Shown: one piece after another, positions 51,014 to 59,965 of the stretch
Numbering within the stretch: the stretch's first letter is position 1
How the letters are laid out: every line of letters starts with the position of its first letter
Source of the DNA: Roseobacter sp. SK209-2-6
GTDB taxonomy: Bacteria > Pseudomonadota > Alphaproteobacteria > Rhodobacterales > Rhodobacteraceae
Assembly: GCF_000169455.1 (NCBI RefSeq)
Contig: NZ_AAYC01000018.1
Location: 1-64,000 of the forward strand
DNA length: 64,000 bases
Direction: 5' to 3'
The notes under the pieces: model-generated
What the model was told of the DNA's origin: nothing
What the model saw: the letters and a program-made list of their open reading frames with translations, nothing else
The model's database searches: none
Made by a program: the position numbers and the translations under genes

Positions 51014-51829
51014 CTAGGAGACTTTCCCACGCCCGCGCAGAGACAGAAGCCAATCCCGCAGATTGCGCAGCGCCGCTAGCGAAATATTCTCAAGCAGCAG
51101 CTGTATCGCAGACACCGCAGGGATCCCGTCCAAGAGCCCCGGAGCAAAAGGCGCATCCATATTGTCTGCCGGGATCCGCCTTCCCCGTACCTTGTTGGAA
51201 ACATTGCCTCCATGCACGACTTGCAGCCAAGCGCCGGGCGCCTCCAGCTGGACCACCGCGCCATGGTCTTTGATCGTCATGTGCTGGATGGACATGGCGG
51301 TGCGCATATCCTCGTTCCAGGGGCACAAGCGGGTGAAAAACGCATTGCTGGGGTGGGTCATTTCATAAAGCGCTTTATCGGTACGGATATACCCACGCGA
51401 GAAGTTCAGACAGAGGGGGGCCTGCTGGACCTGCTGCTGTGCGGCCTGTTGCACCCGTTCGATATAGTCACTGGCAAGCGCATCATCATTGTCCAGTCGG
51501 GTGGTCAGCAGAAACTCTGTGCGGTCTGGCAGGACCTCTCCGATCGAACGGTTCCAGCCTTCAGCGGCAAACAAACCGGTGTAATAAGGAATGAAGGGAA
51601 CGCGCTTGCGCAGCTCTTCGACCCGTTCTTTCTGCGCCTCGGGGGTATCCTTGTCGAAATAGATGATCCAGGTGAAATTCTTACAGGTCTGTGCCGCAAT
51701 AGAAGGCAGGCAGATCCGCTCGAACATCTCAAAGCGCTCCTCCAACCAATCAGGGCGGTTGCGGATGGCGCTTTCGCGCCCTGGTGTTGCCAGATTAAAT
51801 CGCGTTTGTATTACATGAGTGAATTGCAT
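51014..51829 (-). CDS. putative rhamnosyltransferase-family glycosyltransferase
   Basis: A 271-residue protein of the PF11316 type. 'MQFTHVIQTRFNLATPGRESAIRNRPDWLEERFEMFERICLPSI' at the N-terminus, 'NFTWIIYFDKDTP' near 50 and 'LLTTRLDNDDALASDYI' near 107 (acidic DNDD motif) are typical. The ATG at 51829 has AGGA five bases before it; a start ten codons upstream is disfavoured. The stop adjoins the start of the beta-helix gene with no gap, so the two share a transcript. It may add rhamnose from the dTDP-rhamnose pathway that begins at 62807. Confidence 0.82.
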   Translation of the reverse strand: MQFTHVIQTRFNLATPGRESAIRNRPDWLEERFEMFERICLPSIAAQTCKNFTWIIYFDKDTPEAQKERVEELRKRVPFIPYYTGLFAAEGWNRSIGEVLPDRTEFLLTTRLDNDDALASDYIERVQQAAQQQVQQAPLCLNFSRGYIRTDKALYEMTHPSNAFFTRLCPWNEDMRTAMSIQHMTIKDHGAVVQLEAPGAWLQVVHGGNVSNKVRGRRIPADNMDAPFAPGLLDGIPAVSAIQLLLENISLAALRNLRDWLLSLRGRGKVS

Positions 51830-52188
51830 GTTGATCCTGCTGGGTATGCCATCAATCAAATGGGTGCCATTTTAAACATTCAAGCCTAAATGCCGTCTGC
51901 TCTGATATATGACCCTCCAGTGCTTTTTGCCAAGACTGCAGAAATCTAGAAGGCTTTTATAATGAGCGGTTAAGCTTACACCCCATAAACGTAGAACCGG
52001 AGGCTTGATACCTCTTTCTCGAAATTCGCCAAGCAGGAGACAACTCCAGCTTTCAAAAGGCCGCGCAACAGCCCTGTGCTGCCGTGATCGGGAGTGTGCT
52101 AGCCTCAAGTTGAGACGGAACAGTCTTTGCTTCAACCTCTAGCTTGTGTATGAGGTCGAGAAGCCATGATTAAAGCAGGTTATTTGAC
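51830..52188. other. divergent intergenic region with a TATAAT box
   Basis: About 360 bases between a leftward glycosyltransferase and the rightward algD-like gene. It contains a perfect TATAAT at 51958-51963 on the plus strand, but no good -35 hexamer at 16-18 bp, so promoter function is uncertain. No gene or clear operator was found. Confidence 0.45.
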
Positions 52189-53463
52189 ATGAAAGTTGTT
52201 ATTTTTGGGCTTGGCTATGTCGGTTTTACCGCCGCGTGTTGTATCGCGAGCCAGGGCCACCAGGTCATTGGCATCGATGTCAGTCGCAGCAAGGTGGAGG
52301 CCATCAACAAGGGGGAAGCGCCCATTGTTGAACCTCAGGTTTCGGACATGTTGCAAGACGGTCTTGCCAAGGGGCTGATTGAAGCGCGCACGCAGATCGG
52401 TGACGCTTTGGAGGAGGCCGACCTGGGTATCGTCTGCGTTGGCACCCCCTCTGCCGCGGATGGGTCTCACAACATGGGCTATGTGGCGGATGTCAGCCGC
52501 CAAATCGCGCAGGCGTTGCAGCAAGCACCACGCTCTGGCCGCCCCCTGTCAGTCGCTTATCGCTCTACCTTCCGCCCCGGAACGGTAGAGGAACTCGTTT
52601 GGCCTATTTTCACATCCAGTCTGCAAGAAACGGCCTCGTCTCAGGTTTCGGTTGTCTACAACCCCGAATTCCTGCGCGAAGGATCCGCCGTTCAAGATTA
52701 TTTCGAGCCGCCGAAAATTGTTATCGGCACTCGGAACGGTGAACCGGATCCGGCAATGCTGGCACTGAATGAAGATATCAAGGCCCCTGTCTTTACCGTT
52801 GGCTACCGCGAAGCTGAGATCACCAAATTTGTCGATAACACTTGGCATGCGGTCAAGGTGGCCTTTGCCAATGAAGTCGGGCGCACCTGTTTGTCACTTG
52901 GGATTTCCGCCCGGCAGGTACATGAGATCTTTGTCTCCGACACGAAACTGAATATCTCTCCCTATTACACCCGCCCAGGCGGCGCATTTGGCGGTTCTTG
53001 CTTGCCCAAGGATGTGCGGGCCCTTCAGCATATCGGGGCTGATGTTGGCGCCAACCTGCATCTGGTGGACAGTCTGCTGCGCTCAAATGAAGCCCATAAA
53101 CACCGGCTCTTTGAATATGCCATGGCCGGACTTGAACCGGGCGCGAAAGTGCTGATGGTGGGGCTTGCCTTCAAGGCCGGGACGGATGACCTGCGCGAAA
53201 GCCCCAATGTGGATCTTGCGCGCAAGCTGCTGGGAGCGGGTATTGCCCTGGATATTTTCGATCCGGCGGTGAATGCAGATATGCTTGTGGGTGCCAACTT
53301 GGGATATACCTATAGTCAATTGCCGCAAATCAACCAGCTTCTGGTCGATCAGAGCACTGCCGAAAGCAAGGGCTACGCGCGCGTATTGGTCAATAATGCC
53401 ACCATTGACATGCTGGATATTCCTGAACCGGCTCTCATACGCGATCTTGGCAGCATCACATGA
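52189..53463 (+). CDS. algD: GDP-mannose 6-dehydrogenase-like nucleotide-sugar dehydrogenase
   Basis: A 424-residue member of the UDP-glucose/GDP-mannose dehydrogenase family. The NAD motif is 'IFGLGYVG' at residues 5-12. 'VVYNPEFLREGSAVQDYFEPPKIVIG' is near 155-180, and 'NTWHAVKVAFANEVG' near 218-232 is closer to AlgD than to Ugd. The active-site Cys is in 'FGGSCLPKD' near residue 271, and 'GLAFKAGTDDLRESPNVDLA' near 325. It would oxidise GDP-mannose (from ManC) to GDP-mannuronate, giving an acidic sugar for the exopolysaccharide. UDP-glucose as substrate is the alternative. It heads a four-gene run joined by four-base overlaps. Confidence 0.87.
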   Translation: MKVVIFGLGYVGFTAACCIASQGHQVIGIDVSRSKVEAINKGEAPIVEPQVSDMLQDGLAKGLIEARTQIGDALEEADLGIVCVGTPSAADGSHNMGYVADVSRQIAQALQQAPRSGRPLSVAYRSTFRPGTVEELVWPIFTSSLQETASSQVSVVYNPEFLREGSAVQDYFEPPKIVIGTRNGEPDPAMLALNEDIKAPVFTVGYREAEITKFVDNTWHAVKVAFANEVGRTCLSLGISARQVHEIFVSDTKLNISPYYTRPGGAFGGSCLPKDVRALQHIGADVGANLHLVDSLLRSNEAHKHRLFEYAMAGLEPGAKVLMVGLAFKAGTDDLRESPNVDLARKLLGAGIALDIFDPAVNADMLVGANLGYTYSQLPQINQLLVDQSTAESKGYARVLVNNATIDMLDIPEPALIRDLGSIT

Positions 53464-54701
53464 GCGTTTTTGAAACCCCCAGAATGAATGCAGCACGTCA
53501 AGCACGCCCTCTGCAGGGGCGGCGTGTGCTGATCATCGTGGAAAATCTGCCCCTGCCCTTCGACCGGCGGGTTTGGCACGAATGCCGAACCCTGACCGCT
53601 GCAGGAGCGGAAGTCGCGGTGATCTGCCCAACCGGCAAGGGCTATGAAGCCACTTACGAAGAAATCGATGGGGTCCATATCTACCGCCATCCCCTGCCCC
53701 TCGATGCCAAGGGGGCATTGGGCTATCTGCTGGAATATAGCGCAGCACTTTGGCATGAGATGCGCCTGGCGATTAAGATCAGCCGCAAGCATGGGTTTGA
53801 CACCCTGCAGGGGTGCAACCCCCCGGATCTGATCTTCCTGGTGGCCTGGCCGTTCAAACTGTTCCGGCGGGTGCGCTACATCTTTGATCACCACGATATC
53901 AATCCCGAACTCTATGAGGCCAAGTTCAACAAGCGCGGCTTTTTCTGGCGGCTGATGGTTCTCTTTGAGAAGCTGAATTTCCGCACTGCGGATGTGGTCA
54001 TTTCCACCAATCAAAGCTATCGGCAAATTGCGCTGGAGCGCGGGGGCAAAGCCACCGAAGATGTCTTTGTTGTGCGCTCTGGCCCGGATCTGACCCGCCT
54101 GGAACGCAAACCTGCGTCAGACCGCTGGCACAATGGACGCAAACATATGGTTGGATATGTTGGCGTCATGGGGGACCAGGAAGGGCTGGACCTGCTGCTT
54201 GAGGCCGCTCAGAAGCTCATACAGGAGCAAAAGCACGATGTGCAGTTTGTTCTGGTCGGGGGCGGCCCGGCGCTTGATGGTCTCAAAGCCATGGCCGCAG
54301 ATCTTGGACTGGCAGAACATGTCACCTTCACCGGGCGCGCACCTGATGAAACGCTGTTTGATGTCCTCTCCAATGCCGATCTCTGCGTCAATCCCGATCG
54401 CGTCAATCCGATGAACGACAAATCGACCATGAACAAGATCCTTGAATACATGGCCTTCGAAAAACCTATTGTTCAGTTCGATGTGACCGAGGGGCGTTAC
54501 TCTGCGGCGGAAGCCTCGCTTTATGCCCGGGCCAACGACACGACGGATATGGCAAACAAGATTGCCGACCTTCTGGGTGACCCTGAAACCTGCGCGAAAA
54601 TGGGTGAATTTGGCCGCAATAGGGTCGAAACAGAGCTGAGCTGGGACCATCAGGTCGACACCTTGATCGCAGCCTATACCCGCGCCGCAGAGAAGCGATG
54701 A
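53460..54701 (+). CDS. family 4 glycosyltransferase
   Basis: A 413-residue GT-B enzyme. 'VLIIVENLPLPFDRRVWHECRTL' near residue 23 is the usual start of this GT4 group. 'IFDHHDINPELYEAKF' near 140, 'GYVGVMGDQEGLDLLLEAAQ' near 225, and 'DLCVNPDRVNPMNDKSTMNKILEYMAFEKPIVQFD' near 306-340 cover the acceptor loop and the ExxxxxxxE donor motif (E of 'KILEYMAFE'). It overlaps algD and the following GT2 gene by four bases each, so these genes are coordinately translated. It probably adds one sugar to the lipid-linked repeat unit. Confidence 0.92.
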   Translation: MSVFETPRMNAARQARPLQGRRVLIIVENLPLPFDRRVWHECRTLTAAGAEVAVICPTGKGYEATYEEIDGVHIYRHPLPLDAKGALGYLLEYSAALWHEMRLAIKISRKHGFDTLQGCNPPDLIFLVAWPFKLFRRVRYIFDHHDINPELYEAKFNKRGFFWRLMVLFEKLNFRTADVVISTNQSYRQIALERGGKATEDVFVVRSGPDLTRLERKPASDRWHNGRKHMVGYVGVMGDQEGLDLLLEAAQKLIQEQKHDVQFVLVGGGPALDGLKAMAADLGLAEHVTFTGRAPDETLFDVLSNADLCVNPDRVNPMNDKSTMNKILEYMAFEKPIVQFDVTEGRYSAAEASLYARANDTTDMANKIADLLGDPETCAKMGEFGRNRVETELSWDHQVDTLIAAYTRAAEKR

Positions 54702-55573
54702 GTGATCCAACCCGAGTGCAGAGCCACGCGGTGATCATCCCGCATTTCAATGATGTGACCCGGCTGGAGCGCTGCCTTGAGGCACTTGTTCCGCAGCACA
54801 GCGATGGCATCGAATTGGTCGTGGCAGACAATGGATCCGACGCAGATCTGGAGCCCCTGCAGGCGCGCTTTACACAGGTGCGTTTTGTCCAGGAGCCCGC
54901 AAAAGGGGCCGCGATGGCCCGCAACTGCGGGGTGGCTGCCACAAGCGCTCCGGGGTTGATTTTCCTGGATGCGGACTGCGTCCCTGATCCCGATTGGCTG
55001 GCACAGGCCTGCGCGACTGACACCAAAGACGCGGTTGTCGGAGGGCGGGTCACAGTCTTTGACGAAACCCCTGCCCCCCGCTCCGGCGCAGAGGTCTTTG
55101 AAACGGTCTTTGCCTTCAAGCAGCGCGATTACATCGAACGCAAGGGCTTCTCGGTCACCGCCAATCTTGTCACCACCCGGGCTGTCTTCGAGGCGACGGG
55201 CCCCTTTGTGACCGGGCGCTCGGAAGATGTCGACTGGTGCCAGCGCGCAGTCAAAAAGGGCTATGCCCTGCGCTACAACGATGCAATGACGGTGGCCCAT
55301 CCCACCCGACAGGACTGGCCTGCGCTCCGACGGAAATGGCTCCGCCTGACACAAGAGATGTATGGTCTCACCTCCCCTGGCATCATGGCACGCCTGGCCT
55401 GGGCACTGCGCGCGGCCGCAATGCCTCTGAGTGCCCTGGCCCATGCCCCCAGAATTCTGAGCTTCCCCGGCCTCAGTCATGCAGACCGGTTACGAGGCCT
55501 TGCCACTCTGCTCCGTCTACGCTGCACCCGTGCGGTTTGGATGCTCAGACAGGTGATGGGGGGTGAGATATGA
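54698..55573 (+). CDS. family 2 glycosyltransferase
   Basis: A 291-residue GT-A transferase: 'AVIIPHFNDVTRLERCLEAL' near residue 8, 'LVVADNGSDADLEPL' near 38, 'GAAMARNCGVAATSAPGLIFLDADCVPDPDWL' near 68-100 with the DxD motif (DAD). An acidic acceptor motif lies in 'GRSEDVDWCQRAVKKGYAL' near 175. The C-terminal region has hydrophobic segments and may touch the membrane. It is coupled by four-base overlaps to the GT4 before it and the GT2 after it. The linkage made is unknown. Confidence 0.9.
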   Translation: MSDPTRVQSHAVIIPHFNDVTRLERCLEALVPQHSDGIELVVADNGSDADLEPLQARFTQVRFVQEPAKGAAMARNCGVAATSAPGLIFLDADCVPDPDWLAQACATDTKDAVVGGRVTVFDETPAPRSGAEVFETVFAFKQRDYIERKGFSVTANLVTTRAVFEATGPFVTGRSEDVDWCQRAVKKGYALRYNDAMTVAHPTRQDWPALRRKWLRLTQEMYGLTSPGIMARLAWALRAAAMPLSALAHAPRILSFPGLSHADRLRGLATLLRLRCTRAVWMLRQVMGGEI

Positions 55574-56508
55574 CCACCCCATCCGCTCCGGCCCTGACAG
55601 TCATCATTGTCAGCTACAACACCGTGGATCTGACCCTGGCTGCGCTACGCACATTGTTTGCGACAACTCAGGAAACCTCTTTCCGCTGTGTCGTCTACGA
55701 CAATGCCTCAGCAGATGGATCCGCAGAGGCCATTGCCAGAGAATTTCCGCAGGTGGAGTTGATCGCCTCGCAGGAAAACCTGGGGTTTGCCCGGGCCAAC
55801 AACCTTGTGGCGGAAGCTGCCCAGACAGAATGGGTGCTGCTGCTCAATCCGGACACCGAGGTGCACCCGGGAGCCGTGGATGCGCTCATGGCCTTTGCCC
55901 GCGCGCATCCGGAGGCCGGGATTTACGGCGGGCGCACGGTGTTTCCAGATGGCAGCTTGAACATTGCCTCCTGCTGGAACCGGATCACCCCCTGGAGCGC
56001 CTTTTGCAGCGCCGTCGGACTGCGGGCAATTTTCCCAAAATCCGGTGTCTTCAATCCCGAAGCCATGGGGGATTGGGCGCGAGACAGTGTCCGCAAGGTT
56101 GATATTGTTGTTGGATGCTTTCTGCTGATGCCAACCGCTCTCTGGCGTGAATTGGGCGGCTTTGACCTGAAATACTTCATGTATGGCGAAGAGGCGGATC
56201 TGTGCCTGCGCGCCGCACGCCTGGGCTATCAGCCAATGATTACCCCAGAGGCCGAAATCATGCATATCGTCGGGGCCTCTTCAAACAAGCTTGCGCATAA
56301 GGTGGTGATGGTCGCCAAGGCACGCAGCACGCTTATTCGGGATCACTGGTCCCCTGCTCTGGTGCCTCTTGGTCTGGTGCTGATGTGGCTCTGGGCCGCG
56401 CTACGCTATGGCGCCAGCCGCCCCCTTGGCTGGATTGGAAAACGAGAAACCGCAAGCCGCTGGGCCGAGGTCTGGGCCGCCCGACGCGATTGGCTGGCAG
56501 GGTATTAG
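55570..56508 (+). CDS. family 2 glycosyltransferase (WbbL/rhamnosyltransferase-like)
   Basis: A 312-residue GT2 enzyme of the WbbL group. 'VIIVSYNTVDLTLAALRTLF' near residue 10, 'CVVYDNASADGSAEAI' near 37, 'ENLGFARANNLVAE' near 67 and 'EWVLLLNPDTEVHPGAVDAL' near 87 are the family blocks. 'GCFLLMPTALWRELGGFDLKYFMYGEEADLCLRAARLGY' near 182-220 has the catalytic EE/D region. This group often uses dTDP-rhamnose, which the rmlC/rmlB genes at the right end would help provide. It is the last gene of the algD-led run and converges on the hexapeptide acyltransferase. Confidence 0.92.
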   Translation: MTTPSAPALTVIIVSYNTVDLTLAALRTLFATTQETSFRCVVYDNASADGSAEAIAREFPQVELIASQENLGFARANNLVAEAAQTEWVLLLNPDTEVHPGAVDALMAFARAHPEAGIYGGRTVFPDGSLNIASCWNRITPWSAFCSAVGLRAIFPKSGVFNPEAMGDWARDSVRKVDIVVGCFLLMPTALWRELGGFDLKYFMYGEEADLCLRAARLGYQPMITPEAEIMHIVGASSNKLAHKVVMVAKARSTLIRDHWSPALVPLGLVLMWLWAALRYGASRPLGWIGKRETASRWAEVWAARRDWLAGY

Positions 56509-56554
56509 GCCGGAGGGTGACGCCGTCAGTCGACAAGGCGCATTGACCGGCCGA

Positions 56555-57139
56555 TCACTGGGGGGGGGCTATGCTGCGGGTGCCGACCTGCTGCGCCGGA
56601 TTTCCTGTCATGATCGCATTCTCCGGGATCTGCCCCCGCACCACCGCATTCGCACCAATGATGGCGCCGTCTCCAATCACCGTGCCCGGCAATATGACCG
56701 CGGCATAGCCAACCCAGACATCTCGTCCCAACACGACATCAGCCTCCTTCATCGGCTGCTTGGTCACCGGGCTGCCCTCATTGAAGCGATAGCCCGCGGC
56801 CGTCACCATCACATTTGGTCCAAACATGGCATCCGGTCCAATCTCGATGCGCCCCTCATCGGGTCCTGCCCATAGGCTGCAGCCTGCTCCGATACGGCCA
56901 TTCTCCCCGATCGACACATTCTGAGCGTTGGAAAAGCTGACTGTTGGGCTGATCCGCACATTGCGCCCCAGGCTGGCTTTGCGCAGTTCCTGCACATGGG
57001 TGTAATTGTAATAGTTCACCACTTTCAGGGCATGGGCCCAGGCGCGCGGGTCCAGTGAAGAGGTCAGAAGGCGTCGCAGCCGTTGCAATCGTGAGGTGTC
57101 CTTCTTGAAGACCTCAGGCTCGGATGGGGTATCGGGCAT
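56555..57139 (-). CDS. hexapeptide-repeat O-acetyltransferase (WcaF-like)
   Basis: A 194-residue left-handed beta-helix acyltransferase. Hexapeptide repeats run from about residue 60 to 160 ('NAQNVSIGENGRIGAGCSLWAG', 'IEIGPDAMFGPNVMV', 'VVLGRDVWVGYAAVILPGTVIGDGAIIGANAVV'), ending in 'NAIMTGNPAQQVG'. The start at 57139 gives 'MPDTPSEPEVFKKD'; the frame is open for 56 further codons upstream that look non-coding. No good ribosome-binding site was found for either start. It probably acetylates the same exopolysaccharide and is the only leftward gene in this run. Confidence 0.85.
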   Translation of the reverse strand: MPDTPSEPEVFKKDTSRLQRLRRLLTSSLDPRAWAHALKVVNYYNYTHVQELRKASLGRNVRISPTVSFSNAQNVSIGENGRIGAGCSLWAGPDEGRIEIGPDAMFGPNVMVTAAGYRFNEGSPVTKQPMKEADVVLGRDVWVGYAAVILPGTVIGDGAIIGANAVVRGQIPENAIMTGNPAQQVGTRSIAPPQ

Positions 57140-57385
57140 GGTAGGAGGGCAATCATTTTTTGTTGAAAACAGCGACTTACCTGACAGTACCTGCTTTGCA
57201 CCGAGAGGTGAACGAAAAAGACACCCGGGACGGAGCGCTCGGGAGGCCCTTGCGGGGGTGCAGCGTCCCCTTGGATTCTGTCTCTGGTGAGTGGTGGAGC
57301 ACGACACCCCATGCTAACAGGGGCCGGGCAAGGCCAGGGGATATGGTCAGGCTGACTTGAGCGATTTATTTGAAGGCTTCTATTT
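57140..57385. other. intergenic region upstream of the Wzx gene
   Basis: About 250 bases between the leftward acyltransferase and a short rightward open frame that precedes wzx. No gene recognised; it should carry the promoter for wzx and perhaps that of the acyltransferase. Confidence 0.4.
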
Positions 57386-57505
57386 ATGACTGATCGCGTC
57401 GAAATCCTGATGGCGACCTGCAGCCATGCCAATCATATCGTTATAGCCTGCCATGATCGGATCCGACTGTCCGAAAAAATGATCTCTGGCAGGCTGTTGG
57501 TATGA
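57386..57505 (+). pseudogene. 39-codon open frame resembling a truncated GT2 start
   Basis: The first eleven residues, MTDRVEILMAT, look like the N-terminal strand of many GT2 glycosyltransferases, but the following 'CSHANHIVIACHDRIRL' does not continue the family pattern. The stop overlaps the wzx start by four bases (ATGA). It is either a deletion remnant of a glycosyltransferase or a short translated leader that couples to wzx. I cannot distinguish these from sequence alone. Confidence 0.35.
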
Positions 57506-59073
57506 CTCAGATGCAACCATCTTCAAAACCAGAGCAAGCTGCTCAACAGACCTCCATGGCGGCAAAATTGGCGGGCGGGGCCTTGCTCAATTTCATCAGC
57601 ATGGTGTTGATCCGCCTGATGGGGCTGATCAATATTGCTATCATTGCCCGCCTTTTGACACCCGATGATTTTGGTTTGATGGCTTTGGCCCTGATTGCCG
57701 TGGGCTTTGTCGAAGCCCTGATCAATCGCCAATTCGAAAACGCTTTGATACGGCAGCAAGATGTAACAGCTGATCATTTCAACACGGCCTTCTGTCTGGC
57801 CATCCTGGTTGGTCTGTTTGGCATGTTTATGGTGATCGCCTCAGCGGGCTATCTTGCGCAGTTCTTTGGCAATGCGGAGCTGCAAGCGGTCCTATACGGG
57901 CTTTCGCCCGTGCCGCTGCTGATGGGATTGCGCAATCCCTATTTTGTGAACTTTGAGAAGAACCTGAATTTCCGCCCCCGCCTGAAACTACATGTGCGCG
58001 CGCGCCTGGTCATGACATTCACCTCTGTGATCACCGCATATATCCTGCAATCCTATTGGGCTCTGGTGATCTCGCTTTTAACGCTACACGCGACCTTTGT
58101 TGTTCTGACCTGGCATTTGGCCGAGGGCCGCCCGGCCCTGCGTATGCCGCGCTGGAAAGCCTTCTTTCGTTTCGGCGGGTGGCTGACATTGGCCGGTCTT
58201 GCGATTTTTTTCCAAAAACGCCTGCCAACCGCAATTCTTGGCAAATTGGCAACAACATATGAGGCCGGCCGGTTTCATGTCGCCAATGAGATTTCAACCA
58301 CCATGACCCAACAACTGCTGAGCCCCATTGGAGAAGCTTTGTTTCCTGGCCTCATGTCGGTATCAAAGTCCCCTGAACGCCTAAGGCGCGCCTATCTGAA
58401 AGGTCAACAAAGCCTGCTTGGGATCGCCTTACCTGTTGGCACTGGAGTAGCAATTGCCGCGCCCGAGGTGGTGCGCGTTCTTTTAGGGGCACAATGGGAA
58501 GCGGCCGTGCCGATCATTGCAATCCTGACCCCGGTTTCCGCGCTCTCGACACTGACCCTCGGCGTGAATGCGATCAAGATGATCGATGGAGACACCCGCA
58601 CCCTCTTCCTGCGCAACCTGTTTATTCTGGTGCTGACAATCCCCCTGTCTCTGGGGGGGTATCTGGCATTCGGCATTACCGGACTTGTTCTGGGGCAGGC
58701 CCTTGGTCAATTGATCAATCTGGCGCTCACGCTGCAAATTGCGGCACGGGCAACACAATCCAAATTACATGACCCCTTGCGCGTTTCCTGGCGCAGCTTC
58801 GTGGCAACCCCTGTCATGGCTGCAACCCTGTTGGGAATTGATGCACTCGGAGGGTTCGCCCCCTTTGAGATGTCCTTGTTGCAAGCTGCCAGTCTGCTGC
58901 TCGGAAAGGCTCTACTGGGGGCAGTTATAGCCGGTGGGGTTCAAATGTTCCTGTGGCGCCTTGCCGGGCGACCAGATGGGTTTGAACAACAAGTCCTGGC
59001 TTTGGTCTCACGTCTGATCACGCGAGTTAAACCGCGCAAGAACCATTTGGACCCTTCGGAGGCGCCGCATTAA
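57502..59073 (+). CDS. wzx: oligosaccharide flippase (Wzx-like)
   Basis: A 523-residue polytopic membrane protein of the MOP/PST family with about fourteen hydrophobic helices. The N-terminal 'LAGGALLNFISMVLIRLMGLINIAIIARLLTPDDFGLMALALI' is the hallmark of polysaccharide flippases (A-R-L-L-x-P-x-D-F-G). 'NFRPRLKLHVRARLVM' near 155 and 'LPTAILGKLATTYEAGRFHVANEISTTM' near 240 are also typical. The C-terminal tail is basic. It would flip the lipid-linked repeat unit made by the nearby glycosyltransferases to the periplasm for the Wzy-like polymerase at 45377. Confidence 0.93.
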   Translation: MTQMQPSSKPEQAAQQTSMAAKLAGGALLNFISMVLIRLMGLINIAIIARLLTPDDFGLMALALIAVGFVEALINRQFENALIRQQDVTADHFNTAFCLAILVGLFGMFMVIASAGYLAQFFGNAELQAVLYGLSPVPLLMGLRNPYFVNFEKNLNFRPRLKLHVRARLVMTFTSVITAYILQSYWALVISLLTLHATFVVLTWHLAEGRPALRMPRWKAFFRFGGWLTLAGLAIFFQKRLPTAILGKLATTYEAGRFHVANEISTTMTQQLLSPIGEALFPGLMSVSKSPERLRRAYLKGQQSLLGIALPVGTGVAIAAPEVVRVLLGAQWEAAVPIIAILTPVSALSTLTLGVNAIKMIDGDTRTLFLRNLFILVLTIPLSLGGYLAFGITGLVLGQALGQLINLALTLQIAARATQSKLHDPLRVSWRSFVATPVMAATLLGIDALGGFAPFEMSLLQAASLLLGKALLGAVIAGGVQMFLWRLAGRPDGFEQQVLALVSRLITRVKPRKNHLDPSEAPH

Positions 59074-59090
59074 ACGGGGCATTAAACGGG
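59067..59090. repeat. 12-bp tandem duplication across the wzx stop codon
   Basis: GCATTAAACGGG is present twice in direct tandem (59067-59078, 59079-59090); the first copy contains the TAA stop of wzx. A recent slippage duplication is likely. Confidence 0.7.
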
Positions 59091-59114
59091 GATGTGTCGC
59101 CCCCTCGCCTGAGC

Positions 59115-59135
59115 GGGTAGAGGGTAGAGGGTAGA
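59115..59135. repeat. three tandem 7-bp repeats (GGGTAGA)
   Basis: Three exact adjacent copies in the gap after wzx. They do not lie in a gene, so phase variation of a coding frame is not implied. Confidence 0.65.
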
Positions 59136-59203
59136 GTCCCTTGGCGCAGCTGATCCAATCCAGGAAGAGGCTCAGCTGCGATATCCTGTCATATCGCTCC
59201 GGA

Positions 59204-59965
59204 TCATCCGTTCAATTTTCTGCGGATCTTGGAAACGAGCTGAGCCCCGGGACGTTCCGCCTTTGCGCGGGCCGCATCTCTTTCGATCCGATCCTCCTGG
59301 CTGAGCTCCGGCGCCGGGCTCAGCGGCATCTTGTCATCCAGCTTATAGCCGAAACGCTCAAAATCCTCTTTATAGAGATCGGTAATGAGCTCCAAAGCCT
59401 GCGAACAGGGCTCCAGCTTGGCCACCTTCTTTGATTTCTTCTTGCTCCGCTGATTGGCCGTCTCAATAAAGCGGGGGTCCATACGGGTTCCGGTGACGCG
59501 ATCCAGCCAGGGGATAATCGCATCCAGCCCATGTTCCAGATAGAAGATCTGGGCATCGGCAGGGATGAAATCAGACATCGGGCGCATGTGGTTGTCAAAG
59601 GCATAGGGCCGGGTTTCCCAGTCCTCGGCCAGCCCCGAGAGCCACTCGAGGAACTCAACCCCTGCCGGGATTGTTTTTTCAACCTCTAGCTGGAAGTGCC
59701 AAGCACTCACAATCCGGGTGAGCGGATGGCGAACAATTGCAAAGCTCTCATCGATGAACCCCTGCGGGAAGAGCCGAGACAGTGCCTTCAGGTCGATATG
59801 CTGCGGCGAGGTCCGGCTCCAGGGATGAGCCTGCTTGAGATGCGCCGTATCGCAAAAAGCAAGCTTGCCAAAGCGGGCTTCCAGATAACGCTCCACAGAG
59901 GTTCCCGCACATTTCGGGACATGCGCATAAAAAATAAGCTGCGTGCCGACTCTCATCAGAGGCAT
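59204..59965 (-). CDS. sulfotransferase family 2 protein
   Basis: A 253-residue carbohydrate-type sulfotransferase. 'LIFYAHVPKCAGTSVERYLEARF' near residue 10-32 is the 5'-phosphosulfate-binding loop (PKCAGTS). 'GFIDESFAIVRHPLTRIVSAWHFQL' near 70-95 is the 3'-phosphate-binding motif (RHPxxRxxSxW). A Lys-rich stretch and a charged C-terminal tail follow. The start at 59965 has GGAAAGGA just upstream; two nearby ATGs are possible. It would transfer sulfate from PAPS to a sugar of the cell-surface glycan, adding negative charge. Confidence 0.88.
   Translation of the reverse strand: MPLMRVGTQLIFYAHVPKCAGTSVERYLEARFGKLAFCDTAHLKQAHPWSRTSPQHIDLKALSRLFPQGFIDESFAIVRHPLTRIVSAWHFQLEVEKTIPAGVEFLEWLSGLAEDWETRPYAFDNHMRPMSDFIPADAQIFYLEHGLDAIIPWLDRVTGTRMDPRFIETANQRSKKKSKKVAKLEPCSQALELITDLYKEDFERFGYKLDDKMPLSPAPELSQEDRIERDAARAKAERPGAQLVSKIRRKLNG

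Noticed and set aside
51958-51963. TATAAT as a promoter for the algD-like operon
   Set aside because: No acceptable -35 hexamer at 16-18 bp and 225 bp from the start codon; kept only as a note on the intergenic region.
59115-59135. Phase-variable repeat
   Set aside because: The 7-bp repeats lie in a gap between genes and not in a reading frame or an obvious promoter spacer.
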